Source of the DNA: CAWBJP01 sp044867425
GTDB taxonomy: Bacteria > Actinomycetota > Acidimicrobiia > IMCC26256 > BP-133
Length of the DNA: 64,000 nucleotides
Direction: 5' to 3'
Assembly (NCBI GenBank): GCA_044867425.1
Contig: JBIOUX010000029.1
Span: forward strand, 15,287-79,286
The notes beneath the pieces were generated by a model, which was not told the DNA's origin, did no database searches, and was given only the letters and a program-made list of their open reading frames with translations. Positions within the stretch are counted from its first letter, which is position 1. Every line of letters begins with the position of its first letter. Below are positions 16,888 through 25,379 of the stretch, one piece after another. A program made the translations under genes and the position numbers.

Positions 16888-17382
16888 TCAGCCGGGAAGC
16901 ACGACGCCCTCGGCCTTGAGCAGGGCCCGCTTCGTGCGGGGGCCGCCCCAGCCGAAGTGGCCGAGCGTCCCGTCGGAACGGATCACCCGGTGGCAGGGCA
17001 CGAGGAAGGAGACCGGGTTGCGTCCCAGAGCGGTGCCGGTGGCCCGCACGGCGGCAGGCTTGCCCGCTTCGTTGGCCACCCAGGCGTAGCTGCGCACCTC
17101 GCCGTAGGGAATGCTCCGGGTGGCCTCCAGGACGGCCCGAGGGAAGGGCCGGAGATGGTCCAGATCCAGCCGCAGCGAGGCCGGCACCCGGCCGGTCTCG
17201 AGGGCCCGCACCAGTGCCGCCGGGGGCCGGGCGCCAGGCCGCAGCGGGCGTTCGAAGCGAGCCACGAACCGGTCGACGAAGACCGACTCGTCGTCGGTGA
17301 GCGTCACGAAGGAGACACCCCGCGGGTTCCAGGCCACGAACAGGCGGCCGGCGATCCCGTCGATGGCCAGATACTCGTCCAC
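16888..17382 (-). CDS. ogt: Methylated-DNA--protein-cysteine methyltransferase (Ogt)
   Basis: A 164-aa suicide DNA-repair enzyme. Cys130 in FLVPCHRVIRSDG is the alkyl acceptor. The helix-turn-helix segment IPYGEVRSYAWVANEAGKP precedes it, with the Arg finger at AAVRATGTALGRNP. The length is normal. It removes alkyl groups from O6 of guanine. No Ada-type regulatory domain is present. The following minus-strand gene begins in the same frame right after this stop. Confidence 0.93.
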   Translation of the reverse strand: MDEYLAIDGIAGRLFVAWNPRGVSFVTLTDDESVFVDRFVARFERPLRPGARPPAALVRALETGRVPASLRLDLDHLRPFPRAVLEATRSIPYGEVRSYAWVANEAGKPAAVRATGTALGRNPVSFLVPCHRVIRSDGTLGHFGWGGPRTKRALLKAEGVVLPG

Positions 17383-17434
17383 CCGCCTCCCGCCTCAGGC
17401 CGTGACCGGCCGGGCGGGACGGGTTCCCCGGCGC

Positions 17435-17692
17435 TCAGCGCGGCGGGGGGGCGGGCGGAGGATAGGCGTAGGGCCGGCGACCCTCGCCGGCGTCCTCATC
17501 GCCCTCGCCGTCCTCGCCGTCCTCGGCTGCCCCCGGTGCGGGCAACTGGGGTGGGGTGTCGGGATCGGGGTACTCCCCGCCTCCTTCGATGGCGTCCTGG
17601 CCCGCGGACTGCTGGCGGGGGACGCGCACGCCCTCTTCGGTTTCGAGGGGTTCGCCGGTGTACAGGGGGGCTTCAGGGTCACGTTCGGCCAT
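17435..17692 (-). CDS. Small acidic, Pro-rich hypothetical protein
   Basis: An 85-aa protein opening MAERDPEAPLYTGEPLETEE and ending in a Pro-rich tail; it is likely disordered. The short spacing (10 nt) after gcvPB on the same strand makes it the last gene of the glycine-cleavage operon. The codon use is like its neighbours. No function can be read. Confidence 0.6.
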   Translation of the reverse strand: MAERDPEAPLYTGEPLETEEGVRVPRQQSAGQDAIEGGGEYPDPDTPPQLPAPGAAEDGEDGEGDEDAGEGRRPYAYPPPAPPPR

Positions 17693-17702
17693 ACCCCCAG
17701 TC

Positions 17703-19244
17703 CTACCCCTCCGGCTCCCAGCGCAGACGCAGCCGCCGGGCGGCGGCCGCCTCGTCGACCCGTCCGACGGGCGTGGTCCGGGGCGCGGCCCGGGCCGCCG
17801 CGCCCCCGTCGGCCTCGGCCTCGGCGGCCACCAGCAACAGCGCCTGGGCCAGGGCCTCGACCGTCTGGGGGCTCTCGGTCTCGGTCGGCTCCACCATCAG
17901 CGCCTCGTCCACGATGAGGGGGAAGTACATGGTGGGCGGGTGGAACCCCTCCTCGATCAGGCGCTTGGCCAGGTCGAGGGCCTTGGCCCCGTGCTCCTTG
18001 CGCAGCCGGGCCGAGGAGGCGACGAACTCGTGCATGCAGGGGGCGTCGTAGGGGAAGTCGTACACGCCCCGCAGCCGTTCCTTCAGGTAGCGGGCGTTGA
18101 GAACGGCACACTCCCCCACCCGGCCCAGCCCGTCGCCGCCGTTGGCCAGGATGTAGGCGTAGGCCCGGGCCAGCACCATGGCGTTGCCGTGCCAGCCGTG
18201 GATCCGGCCGATGGACCGCTCCGGGGTGACCCACTGGTAGCGGTCGGGATCCTCCGGCGCCGGGCGGGGCAGGGGTCCGGGCAGGAAGGGCGCCAGGCGC
18301 TCCGACACCGCCACCGGCCCGGCCCCGGGACCGCCGCCCCCATGCGGGGTGGCGAAGGTCTTGTGCAGGTTCAGGTGGACGATGTCGAACCCCATGTCGC
18401 CGGGCCGGACCTTGCCCAGGATGGCGTTCAGGTTGGCCCCGTCGTAGTAGAGGAGCCCCTCCACCTCGTGGATGGCCCGGGCGATGGCGACGATGTCGGT
18501 TTCGAACAGGCCCAAGGTGTTGGGGTTGGTGAGCATCAGCCCGGCGGTGTCGGCGTCGACCAGGCCGACCAGCGCCTCCAGGTCGATCAGCCCCCGGGCA
18601 TCGGAGGGCACCTCGATGGCGTCGTAGCCGGCCAGGGTGACCGACGCCGGGTTGGTGCCATGGGCGGAGTCGGGAATCAGCACCTTGGTCGGCGACCGGC
18701 CCTGGGCATGGTGCCAGGCCCGCATCAGCAGCAATCCGGTCAGCTCTCCGGCGGCGCCGGCGGCGGGCTGGAGCGTGGCCGCGGCCGTGCCCGTGGTGGC
18801 GCACAGCGCCCGCTCCAGCTGGTAGAGGAGCGCCAGCCAACCCTGGACCTGTTCGGCGGGCTGGGCGGGATGGCAGCCGGCCAGGCCCGCCAGCGCCGCC
18901 ACCGCGTCGCACAGCTTCGGGTTGTACTTCATGGTGCACGACCCGAGCGGGTAGGCGCCGTGGTCGACCGAGTAGTTGCGGTGGGTGAGCCGGGAGACGT
19001 GCGCCACCAGGTCCCGCTCGGACACCTCGGGGAGGGCCGGAGGGCGGGCCGCCAGGTGCTCGGGGGGGACGAGCTCCTCCGCCGGCCAGTCGGGGACGCC
19101 GGTGTCGCGAAAGGAGAACCCGCGGCGTCCGGGCGAGGACAGCTCCAGGAGCGTGGGTTCTGCCTCCCGGCCCATGAGCGGGGCCGAAGCGGCCCGCCCC
19201 GCACTGGGCCGGGCCAGGAGCTCGGGCACAGGGGGGGAGGTCAT
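17703..19244 (-). CDS. gcvPB: Glycine dehydrogenase (decarboxylating), subunit 2
   Basis: A 513-aa C-terminal half of the P-protein. The PLP lysine lies in HLNLHKTFATPHGGGGPG, with the conserved SCTMKYNPK and IPDSAHGTNPAS upstream. The true start is the ATG at 19244, which overlaps the gcvPA stop as TGATG; the frame is open further upstream only as a shadow. With subunit 1 it decarboxylates glycine and loads the aminomethyl group on the lipoyl arm of GcvH. Confidence 0.93.
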   Translation of the reverse strand: MTSPPVPELLARPSAGRAASAPLMGREAEPTLLELSSPGRRGFSFRDTGVPDWPAEELVPPEHLAARPPALPEVSERDLVAHVSRLTHRNYSVDHGAYPLGSCTMKYNPKLCDAVAALAGLAGCHPAQPAEQVQGWLALLYQLERALCATTGTAAATLQPAAGAAGELTGLLLMRAWHHAQGRSPTKVLIPDSAHGTNPASVTLAGYDAIEVPSDARGLIDLEALVGLVDADTAGLMLTNPNTLGLFETDIVAIARAIHEVEGLLYYDGANLNAILGKVRPGDMGFDIVHLNLHKTFATPHGGGGPGAGPVAVSERLAPFLPGPLPRPAPEDPDRYQWVTPERSIGRIHGWHGNAMVLARAYAYILANGGDGLGRVGECAVLNARYLKERLRGVYDFPYDAPCMHEFVASSARLRKEHGAKALDLAKRLIEEGFHPPTMYFPLIVDEALMVEPTETESPQTVEALAQALLLVAAEAEADGGAAARAAPRTTPVGRVDEAAAARRLRLRWEPEG

Positions 19245-20590
19245 CACCCCACCGCCTTCTCGAAGGCGGCGGCGAAGGCGTCGATGTCGGCCCGGGTGCG
19301 GGTCTCGGTCACGGTCACGAGCACGGTCTCCCCCAGCTCGGGATAGTCGACGGACAGGTCGAGGCCGCCGAGGAAGCCGGCCTCGGCCAGGCGCTCCAGG
19401 ACCACCGCGGCGGGCTCGGGGGTGCGCACCGGGAACTCGTAGAGGGTGGCGGCCGGGGTGGCCGGCTCCACCCCGGGGATCCGGCCCAGCGCCTCCCGGG
19501 CGTAGCGGGCCCCCCGGGCGCAGCGCAGCGCCAGCTCCCGCAGCCCCACCGGGCCGAGCCAGGCCATGTGCAGGGCGGTGGTGATGGCGATGAGCGTCTG
19601 GTTGGTGCACACGTTGGAGGACGCCTGAGCCCGGCGGATGTGCTGCTCCCGGGTCGACAGCGTGAGGACGTAGGCCCGGCGCCCTTCGGTGTCGGTGGTC
19701 TCCCCCACCAGCCGGCCCGGAAGCCAGCGGCGTACGAAGGGCGCCTGCTTGCAGGCGAAGAGCCCCACGTAGGGGCCGCCGAAGACGAGCGGGGTCCCCA
19801 GCGCCTGGCCCTCCCCCACGGCCACGTCGGCTCCGGCTTCGCCCACCGTTCGCAGCAGGCCGGCGGCCACCGGATCGACGGAGGCGACGCACAGGGCGCC
19901 GGCGGCGTGGGCTCGCTCGGCGGCGCCGGCCACGTCCTCCAGGGCGCCCAGGTGGTTGGGTTGGGCCAGCAGCAAGGCGGCGGCCTCGCCCAGGTCGTGG
20001 GGCCAGGCCGTCACCCCGTCGCGCAGCGGCGCCTCCCGTACCTCGAGCCTCGGTCCGCACAGGGTCTCGATCACCGCCCGCACCGCCGGGCGCACGCCCC
20101 GCGACACCCACACCAGCTTCCGGCCGGTGGCCGCCGCAGCCAGGTTGAGTCCCTCCACGGCGGCGGAGGCGCCGTCGTAGAGGGAGGCGTTGGCCACGTC
20201 CATGCCGGTGACGGCGCAGAGCATGCTCTGGTATTCGAACAGGGCCTGGAGCACACCCTGGGACAGCTCCGGCTGGTACGGGGTGTAGGAGGTGACGAAC
20301 TCGGAGCGTCCGGCCAACGCCCGCACGGCGGCGGGGATGTCGTGCTCGTAGGCGCCGCCGCCGGCGAAGCAGACGAGATTCCCACCGGCCCCGGTGGGCT
20401 GGTTGCGACCCGCCAGCTCGGACAGGTCGCCGACCACGTCGGCCTCGGAGCGCCCGTCGGCCAGGTCGAGCCCCCCGGCCAGACGCACCGCGGCCGGGAT
20501 GTGCTCGAAGAGCTCGTCCAGGTCGGAGAGGCCGAGGAAGCCGAGCATGGCCTGGATCTCGGCGTCGGTGTGGGGAACGAAATCAGCCAC
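19244..20590 (-). CDS. gcvPA: Glycine dehydrogenase (decarboxylating), subunit 1
   Basis: A 448-aa N-terminal half of the P-protein, starting at GTG (MADFVPHTDAEIQAMLGFLG). It keeps the typical FAGGGAYEHDIPAAV and TSYTPYQPELSQG segments. This half has no PLP lysine and pairs with gcvPB. The two-subunit form is usual in many Gram-positive and thermophilic bacteria, whereas many actinobacteria have a single-chain P-protein. It lies 55 nt downstream of gcvT. Confidence 0.93.
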   Translation of the reverse strand: MADFVPHTDAEIQAMLGFLGLSDLDELFEHIPAAVRLAGGLDLADGRSEADVVGDLSELAGRNQPTGAGGNLVCFAGGGAYEHDIPAAVRALAGRSEFVTSYTPYQPELSQGVLQALFEYQSMLCAVTGMDVANASLYDGASAAVEGLNLAAAATGRKLVWVSRGVRPAVRAVIETLCGPRLEVREAPLRDGVTAWPHDLGEAAALLLAQPNHLGALEDVAGAAERAHAAGALCVASVDPVAAGLLRTVGEAGADVAVGEGQALGTPLVFGGPYVGLFACKQAPFVRRWLPGRLVGETTDTEGRRAYVLTLSTREQHIRRAQASSNVCTNQTLIAITTALHMAWLGPVGLRELALRCARGARYAREALGRIPGVEPATPAATLYEFPVRTPEPAAVVLERLAEAGFLGGLDLSVDYPELGETVLVTVTETRTRADIDAFAAAFEKAVG

Positions 20591-20645
20591 GGGGCGGCAG
20601 GCTACCGCCCGCCGGGACCGCTCAGTCCCGTGGAGACCAAAGGTT

Positions 20646-21731
20646 TTAAGCCTTGGCCACGAAGGGCGGCTTGGCCACCACGCCGGGGGCGCGCCGGCCC
20701 CGGATGTCGACCTCCACGGGCGTCCCCGGCGGGGTGCCCGGGGGCAGGAAGGCGAGGGCGATGCCCCGGCCCAGGGTCGGGGACAGGTTGCCGCTGGTGA
20801 CCTCGCCGGCCGGCTTGCCCTCCACCAGCACCGGACAGCCGGCCCGGGGGACCTGGCGATCCTCCATCACCACGCCGGTCAAGCGCCGGGCCACGCCCCG
20901 CTCCCGCTCGGCGGCCAGGGCCTCCCGGCCCCGGAAGGTGGCCTTGTCCCAGCCCACCACCCAGCCGAGCCCGGCCTGGAGCGGGGTGATCCCCGGGCCC
21001 AGTTCGTGGCCGTGGAGCGGGTAGCCCATCTCCAGGCGCAAGGTGTCGCGGGCCCCGAGCCCCGCCGGAGTACAGCCCGCGGCCAGCAGGGCGTTCCATA
21101 CCTCTCCGACCGACTCCTCACCCACGAACAGCTCCACCCCATCCTCACCGGTGTAGCCGGTGCCGCCGACTAGCACTCCGCAGCCGGCGGAGACCACCGG
21201 GGCGACAGCGAAGTGCCCCACCTTTTCCGTGCCCGGGAGGGCACGGGCCAAAGTCTCCCGGGCTCGCGGACCCTGGACGGCCAGGAGTGCCCGGCTCCCG
21301 GTCACATCCGACACCTCCGCCCGCCCGCCGGCCGCCTCGGCCAGCGCATCGAATGCCGGAGCGGTATTGGAGGCATTGGGGATGACGAGGAGCTCGTCCT
21401 GCCGCACCCACCACACGATGATGTCGTCGACCACGTGGGCGTCGGCGGCGTCGAGCAGGTGCGTGTACTGCGCCTTGCCCGGCTGGATCCGCTGCAGATC
21501 ATTGGTCAGCAGGCCTTGGAGCGCGTCGAACGTGCCGGGGCCACGGACCCAGACAGAACCCAGATGCGACACGTCGAACACCACCGCTCCCTCCCGGCAG
21601 GCGCGGTGCTCATCCAGAGTGGAGCCGTAGCGCAACGGCATCTCCCAGCCCCCGAAGGGCACCATGCGCCCGCCGAGGGCCCGATGTTCGGCGTCGAGGA
21701 GGCTGTGGCGCAGAGGTGCGTCGTCGGCCAT
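20646..21731 (-). CDS. gcvT: Glycine cleavage system T protein (aminomethyltransferase)
   Basis: A 361-aa folate-binding enzyme that transfers the methylene group from GcvH to tetrahydrofolate and releases ammonia. It opens RHSLLDAEHRALGGRMVPFG and carries the GGTGYTGEDGVEL motif and the C-terminal barrel (ALAFLPPGTP). It is the first gene of the gcvT-gcvPA-gcvPB operon. Only 33 nt separate its ATG from the upstream gene, so there is no room for a glycine riboswitch directly in front. Confidence 0.94.
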   Translation of the reverse strand: MADDAPLRHSLLDAEHRALGGRMVPFGGWEMPLRYGSTLDEHRACREGAVVFDVSHLGSVWVRGPGTFDALQGLLTNDLQRIQPGKAQYTHLLDAADAHVVDDIIVWWVRQDELLVIPNASNTAPAFDALAEAAGGRAEVSDVTGSRALLAVQGPRARETLARALPGTEKVGHFAVAPVVSAGCGVLVGGTGYTGEDGVELFVGEESVGEVWNALLAAGCTPAGLGARDTLRLEMGYPLHGHELGPGITPLQAGLGWVVGWDKATFRGREALAAERERGVARRLTGVVMEDRQVPRAGCPVLVEGKPAGEVTSGNLSPTLGRGIALAFLPPGTPPGTPVEVDIRGRRAPGVVAKPPFVAKA

Positions 21732-21764
21732 CGCCGGCGAGCCTAGATGGTCGGGCCCGGGGCG

Positions 21765-22256
21765 CTAGGCGCTCTTGGGCCGGCGTCGCCGACGCTGGTC
21801 ACGGCCCTCGCCTTCCGGCTCGGCGGGCGCGATGTCGGGCTCGGGTGGCGGCGACGCCTGCGGGTCGGCCAGCCAGAAGGGCGGGGTCTCGGCCTCCCCC
21901 ACCAGCTGCGAGGGAGGTTCGAGCCCGTACTTCATGAGCAGGCTCAGATAGTCCCGCTGGTAGAAGACCCGGATGTTGACCTCGGGGTGGAGCTCCTTGA
22001 GGCGCCGGGCCTTGCGGTTCTTCTTGGTCACCAGCTTCTGGTTGAGCGTGGTGATCTCGATGTAGAGGTCGTAGGCGGGGAGGTAGAAGTCGGGGGTGAA
22101 GGCCTGGACGGGGTTGCCCTCCCGGTCCCGCTCGAGCGTGAAGGTCCTGGGCTCGTACTCCCAGGCGATGCCGTAGAAGTCGAGCAACCGGGCGAACTGG
22201 CGCTCGGAGTTGTGCGCGAACCGGACCTGCTCGTGAGGCAGGGGCTCCTCCGTGAT
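21765..22256 (-). CDS. Conserved actinobacterial protein, possible PD-(D/E)xK-type nuclease fold; ATC start
   Basis: The 163-aa frame gives the full N-terminus AITEEPLPHEQVRFAHNSE only if translation starts at a non-standard ATC at 22256, 8 nt after AAGGAGG and just behind the merR stop. The next Met would drop 23 conserved-looking residues. FTPDFYLP followed by YIEITTLNQKL resembles the D...ExK/T core of restriction-like nucleases. The C-terminus is acidic then Arg-rich. The gene ends the core cluster. The function is unknown; the nuclease idea is inference. Confidence 0.65.
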   Translation of the reverse strand: MTEEPLPHEQVRFAHNSERQFARLLDFYGIAWEYEPRTFTLERDREGNPVQAFTPDFYLPAYDLYIEITTLNQKLVTKKNRKARRLKELHPEVNIRVFYQRDYLSLLMKYGLEPPSQLVGEAETPPFWLADPQASPPPEPDIAPAEPEGEGRDQRRRRRPKSA

Positions 22257-22260
22257 GGCG

Positions 22261-22740
22261 CTAACCTCCTTCGGCCGCCCGCTGGCCGCCTACCGTGACC
22301 CCGTGGCCGGGAACGTTCACGGCGGTCGGCTCCAGCTCGTGGATCTTCCCGTCCAACTCTTCCAGCATGCCCGCCATGGGGAGAATGTTCAGAACGCCCT
22401 GCCCCTGGCGGACGAGGTCGACGACCTCTTCGCCGGAGCGGGCCAGCAGCGAGCGGCTGCCGTTGATCACGAGGCTGGCGGACGCCAGCTCCTCCCCCAG
22501 GTGCTCGCGCAGATACTCGATGGCCGTCCGGGCCGTCCGCAGCGAGATCCCGGCGTCGAGCAGGTGCTTGATGACCTTGAGCTCGACGAGGTCACGGTAG
22601 GAGTAGAGCCGTTGGGTGCCGCTCCCCCGGGCGTCGGCCACGGAGGGTCGGATGAGGTCGGTGCGTGCCCAGTAGTCCAGTTGGCGGTAGGTGATGCCCA
22701 CGATCTTGCAAACCTGGGGCCCCCGGAACCCGGTCATCAT
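22261..22740 (-). CDS. MerR-family regulator (Rv1830-like position)
   Basis: A 159-aa protein with a winged-helix MerR DNA-binding domain (KIVGITYRQLDYWARTDLIR, YSYRDLVELKVIKHLLDAGI) and a C-terminal helical part. It lies next to the bifunctional nuclease gene, as the second MerR gene does in the mycobacterial gcvH-garA-ftsR cluster. The ligand is unknown. Its last codons hold the ribosome binding site of the next gene. Confidence 0.85.
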   Translation of the reverse strand: MMTGFRGPQVCKIVGITYRQLDYWARTDLIRPSVADARGSGTQRLYSYRDLVELKVIKHLLDAGISLRTARTAIEYLREHLGEELASASLVINGSRSLLARSGEEVVDLVRQGQGVLNILPMAGMLEELDGKIHELEPTAVNVPGHGVTVGGQRAAEGG

Positions 22741-22870
22741 CGGAGTTCGGCCTCCTCGCGCCTCCCGCGGCTCGGGACCTTCCCGCGACTCACAGAGGCG
22801 TAGTTACGCAGGTGTCAACTATACCTGCGCAGAGTGAGAAAGCAACGAACCCGGGAGAACGGTGGACCGA

Positions 22871-23356
22871 CTAGGGGGCGAAGTCCTCGGGACGGACCCG
22901 TTCCAGGAACTCGCGGAACTGCTCGACCTGCTCCTCCTCGTCGTCGCTCTCGAAGACGACGCCGGCCTCTTCCAGCACCCCGTCATGGGCGTAGATGGGG
23001 ACGGGCTCCTCGTAGCGCACGGCCAGGGCGATGGCGTCGGAGGGGCGGGAGGAGATCCGGTGCCGGCCCCCATTCTGGAGCACCTCGAGCTCGGCGTAGA
23101 AGGTGCCGTCCCGCAGTTCGGTGATGACGATCTTGTCGATGCGGGCGGCCAGGGTCTCGAGGGTGTTCTTGAACAGGTCGTGGGTCATCGGCCGGGGGCT
23201 CTCCATGCCCTGGAGGGCGTAGACGATGGCCGTGGCCTCGGGCTGGCCGATGAAGATCGGCAGGTAGCGACGGCCGGGAGCCTCTTCCCTCAGCAGCACG
23301 ATGGGCTGGTTGCTCGGGACCTCAACTCGAACGCCCACAAGGGAAAGACGGATCAC
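22871..23356 (-). CDS. Bifunctional nuclease family protein (BFN/DUF151)
   Basis: A 161-aa protein from GTG 23356. The BFN core is seen as RYLPIFIGQPEATAIVYAL, PMTHDLFKNTLETL and SSRPSDAIALAVR, with a highly acidic ESDDEEEQVEQF tail. Related proteins have been reported with DNase/RNase activity in plants; the bacterial role is unsettled. Genomic position matches Rv1829 of mycobacteria, between two MerR genes. Confidence 0.88.
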   Translation of the reverse strand: MIRLSLVGVRVEVPSNQPIVLLREEAPGRRYLPIFIGQPEATAIVYALQGMESPRPMTHDLFKNTLETLAARIDKIVITELRDGTFYAELEVLQNGGRHRISSRPSDAIALAVRYEEPVPIYAHDGVLEEAGVVFESDDEEEQVEQFREFLERVRPEDFAP

Positions 23357-23412
23357 GCGCCTGCCTCCAGTCCGAAGGCCACCCTAGCATCCGCTGCTCA
23401 GACTCCAGCCCC

Positions 23413-23982
23413 TCACGGGGTCGGTTCTGTGCGCCCGTAGAAGTTCGACACGTAGGCGTCGGGATCCCGCTCCAGGACCCGGAGGTCGCCGATCGCCAGC
23501 CCCGACACGTTGCGGTAGCGCTCGGCGTAGTCGAGCCCGTAGCCCAGGACGAACTCGTCGTCGATGTCCACGCCCGAGTAGCGGGTGGGGAGCGGGACGA
23601 TGCGCCGGCGGGCCCGGTCGAGGAGGGCGCACACCGTGAGGCTGGCCGGGCTGCGGGCGTTCAGCTGGCCCAGCAGGTACGAGAGGGTGAGGCCGGTGTC
23701 GACGATGTCCTCCACCACCACCACGTCCCGCCCGGCGATGTCGACGTCGAGGTCCTTGGTGATCCGCACCCGGCCCGAGCCCGGCGTCAGGTGGGAGATG
23801 GCGATGAAGTCGACCTCACAGGGCACCGTCATGGCCCGGACCAGATCGGCGAGAAAGAACAACGACCCCTTGAGCACTCCGATGAGCAGCACGCCGTCGG
23901 GATGGTCGCGGTCGATCTCCGCCGCCAGGCGGGACACGGTCTCGGACAGCGCCTCGGGACCCATCCACAGCGATGCCGTCAC
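23413..23982 (-). CDS. hpt: Hypoxanthine phosphoribosyltransferase
   Basis: A 189-aa type I phosphoribosyltransferase from GTG 23982 (GGGAGA 7 nt upstream), overlapping the ftsR stop as GTGA. The PRPP-binding motif is VVVVEDIVDTGLTL, preceded by the flexible-loop region after DFIAISHL and followed by FVLGYGLDYAERYRN. It salvages hypoxanthine/guanine to IMP/GMP. In the mycobacterial version of this cluster hpt is elsewhere, so its insertion between ftsR and the nuclease gene is lineage-specific. Confidence 0.93.
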   Translation of the reverse strand: MTASLWMGPEALSETVSRLAAEIDRDHPDGVLLIGVLKGSLFFLADLVRAMTVPCEVDFIAISHLTPGSGRVRITKDLDVDIAGRDVVVVEDIVDTGLTLSYLLGQLNARSPASLTVCALLDRARRRIVPLPTRYSGVDIDDEFVLGYGLDYAERYRNVSGLAIGDLRVLERDPDAYVSNFYGRTEPTP

Positions 23983-24842
23983 GAGGGATCTCCCGCCGGG
24001 GGTCCGAGCGCGGCCCGAAGCATGGAGAGCCGCAGCGCCTGGCCGAGATGGGCCAGCTCGGCCAGCGCCTCCCGGGCCCGGGGCCGGCCGTCGTCCGACC
24101 GGGTGCTGGCCATGGGCAGGATGATCTGCTCGAAGAGCGCCGCCTCCCGTTCGGCGAACGTTTTGTACATGCGCAGGTGACGCGCCTCCACGCCATAGCG
24201 GAAGAACCCGGCCGCCGCCCGGGCGGCGCGCAGCGACTCCTCTCCCAGCTGGCCGTCGTCCTCGGGGAGGAGCCCGAAGGAGGCCAGCTCGCTGATGGCC
24301 GCCTCCTCCAGTCCGACCTCCTTGGCCAGCTCGCTGGCCGTCCAGGTCCGGCCGGGTGGCGCCACCGACCACAGGTCACCCAGGACGGCCGGCCCTGGAG
24401 GTACCGGCCGGGTGGCGACGGGTTCGGGCAGGGGCTCGAGCCCGGGGCCCTCCTCCTCCAGGTACCACGCCGCCCCCAGGGTGTCGGCCGGCGGTGCCTC
24501 GACCGGGTCGGGAACCGGAAGCTCGACCGGAGCCGCCTCCTCGGCGGACGCCGGGGACGTGGCGCCGCCAGCTGGGAGCTCAGCTCCGGGTCCGTCGCCT
24601 TCGCGGAGTCGCTTCCGGATGACCTTGAGGGGGAGGTAGTGCTCCCGTTGCTGGGCCAGGATCCAGCGCAGCAGCGCCACGTCGGACTCGGAGAACTGGC
24701 GGTAGCCCGATGGGGTCCGTCCCGGGGTGATCAGCCCCTGGGCCTCGAGGAAGCGGATCTTGGACACGCTGATGTCGGGAAACGTCTCCACCAGCTCCTC
24801 GAGGACCTCGCCGATGGAGCGGGCCTTGCCTTCCCCGGCCAA
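23979..24842 (-). CDS. ftsR: FtsR-type MerR-family regulator
   Basis: A 287-aa protein from TTG 24842. The N-terminal MerR winged helix is VSKIRFLEAQGLITPGRTP, SGYRQFSESDVALLRWIL. A long Pro/Ala/Glu linker and a helical C-terminal domain (GFFRYGVEARHLRMYKTFAE) follow. This arrangement and the position after an FHA gene match Rv1828/FtsR, an activator of ftsZ in corynebacteria. The start lies 2 nt after the FHA stop. Control of cell division is inferred by homology. Confidence 0.85.
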   Translation of the reverse strand: MAGEGKARSIGEVLEELVETFPDISVSKIRFLEAQGLITPGRTPSGYRQFSESDVALLRWILAQQREHYLPLKVIRKRLREGDGPGAELPAGGATSPASAEEAAPVELPVPDPVEAPPADTLGAAWYLEEEGPGLEPLPEPVATRPVPPGPAVLGDLWSVAPPGRTWTASELAKEVGLEEAAISELASFGLLPEDDGQLGEESLRAARAAAGFFRYGVEARHLRMYKTFAEREAALFEQIILPMASTRSDDGRPRAREALAELAHLGQALRLSMLRAALGPPAGDPS

Positions 24843-24844
24843 GG

Positions 24845-25315
24845 TCAGTGCCCCGTGAGGAAGACGAGCTTGAACTTGCCGATCTGGAGCTCGTCGCCGT
24901 GGGCCAGCTTCGACTCCTCCACCCGGTCCCGGTTGACGTAGGTGCCGTTCAACGAGCCCACGTCCCGCAGGACATAGCCGTCACCCCGGCGGGCGATCTC
25001 GGCGTGGCGACGGGACACCGTGATGTCGTCGAGGAAGATGTCCGAGTCGGGGTGGCGGCCGGCCCGGGTGACCTCGGCGTCGAGGATGTAGCGGCTCCCG
25101 GCGTTGGGCCCCTTGCGGACCACCAGCATCCCGACGCCCTCGGGCAGCTCGTCCAGGGAGACGGCCAGCTCGTCCTCGAGCTCGCGCTCCTCCACCGGGT
25201 TGAAGACGATGGTGGCGGTGGTGTCGTCTCCGGGGGCCATGGCCAGCGCCGCCCCGCACGAGGAGCAGAAGTTGGAACCGGGGGCGTTGCGGTGACCGCA
25301 CTGGTTGCAGAACAT
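24845..25315 (-). CDS. garA: FHA-domain protein with N-terminal zinc ribbon (GarA/OdhI-like)
   Basis: A 156-aa protein. Residues 3-20 form a zinc ribbon (CNQC and CSSC), an addition not present in mycobacterial GarA. A Thr-containing segment (DDTTATIVFNP) stands where GarA/OdhI is phosphorylated by Ser/Thr kinases. The FHA domain carries GRHPDSDIFL, VSRRHAEI and SLNGTYVN for phosphothreonine binding. In relatives it regulates 2-oxoglutarate dehydrogenase and glutamate metabolism; here that role is inferred from position next to gcvH and ftsR. Confidence 0.85.
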   Translation of the reverse strand: MFCNQCGHRNAPGSNFCSSCGAALAMAPGDDTTATIVFNPVEERELEDELAVSLDELPEGVGMLVVRKGPNAGSRYILDAEVTRAGRHPDSDIFLDDITVSRRHAEIARRGDGYVLRDVGSLNGTYVNRDRVEESKLAHGDELQIGKFKLVFLTGH

Positions 25316-25379
25316 TCCGCCGGCAAGGGTACCGACGCGCCCCTCCGCTTACAAACAAGCCTCGACGTTTACTACAGCG

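Noticed and set aside
21732..21764. A glycine riboswitch in front of gcvT
   Set aside because: Only 33 nt separate gcvT from the upstream gene, and no aptamer-like structure fits.
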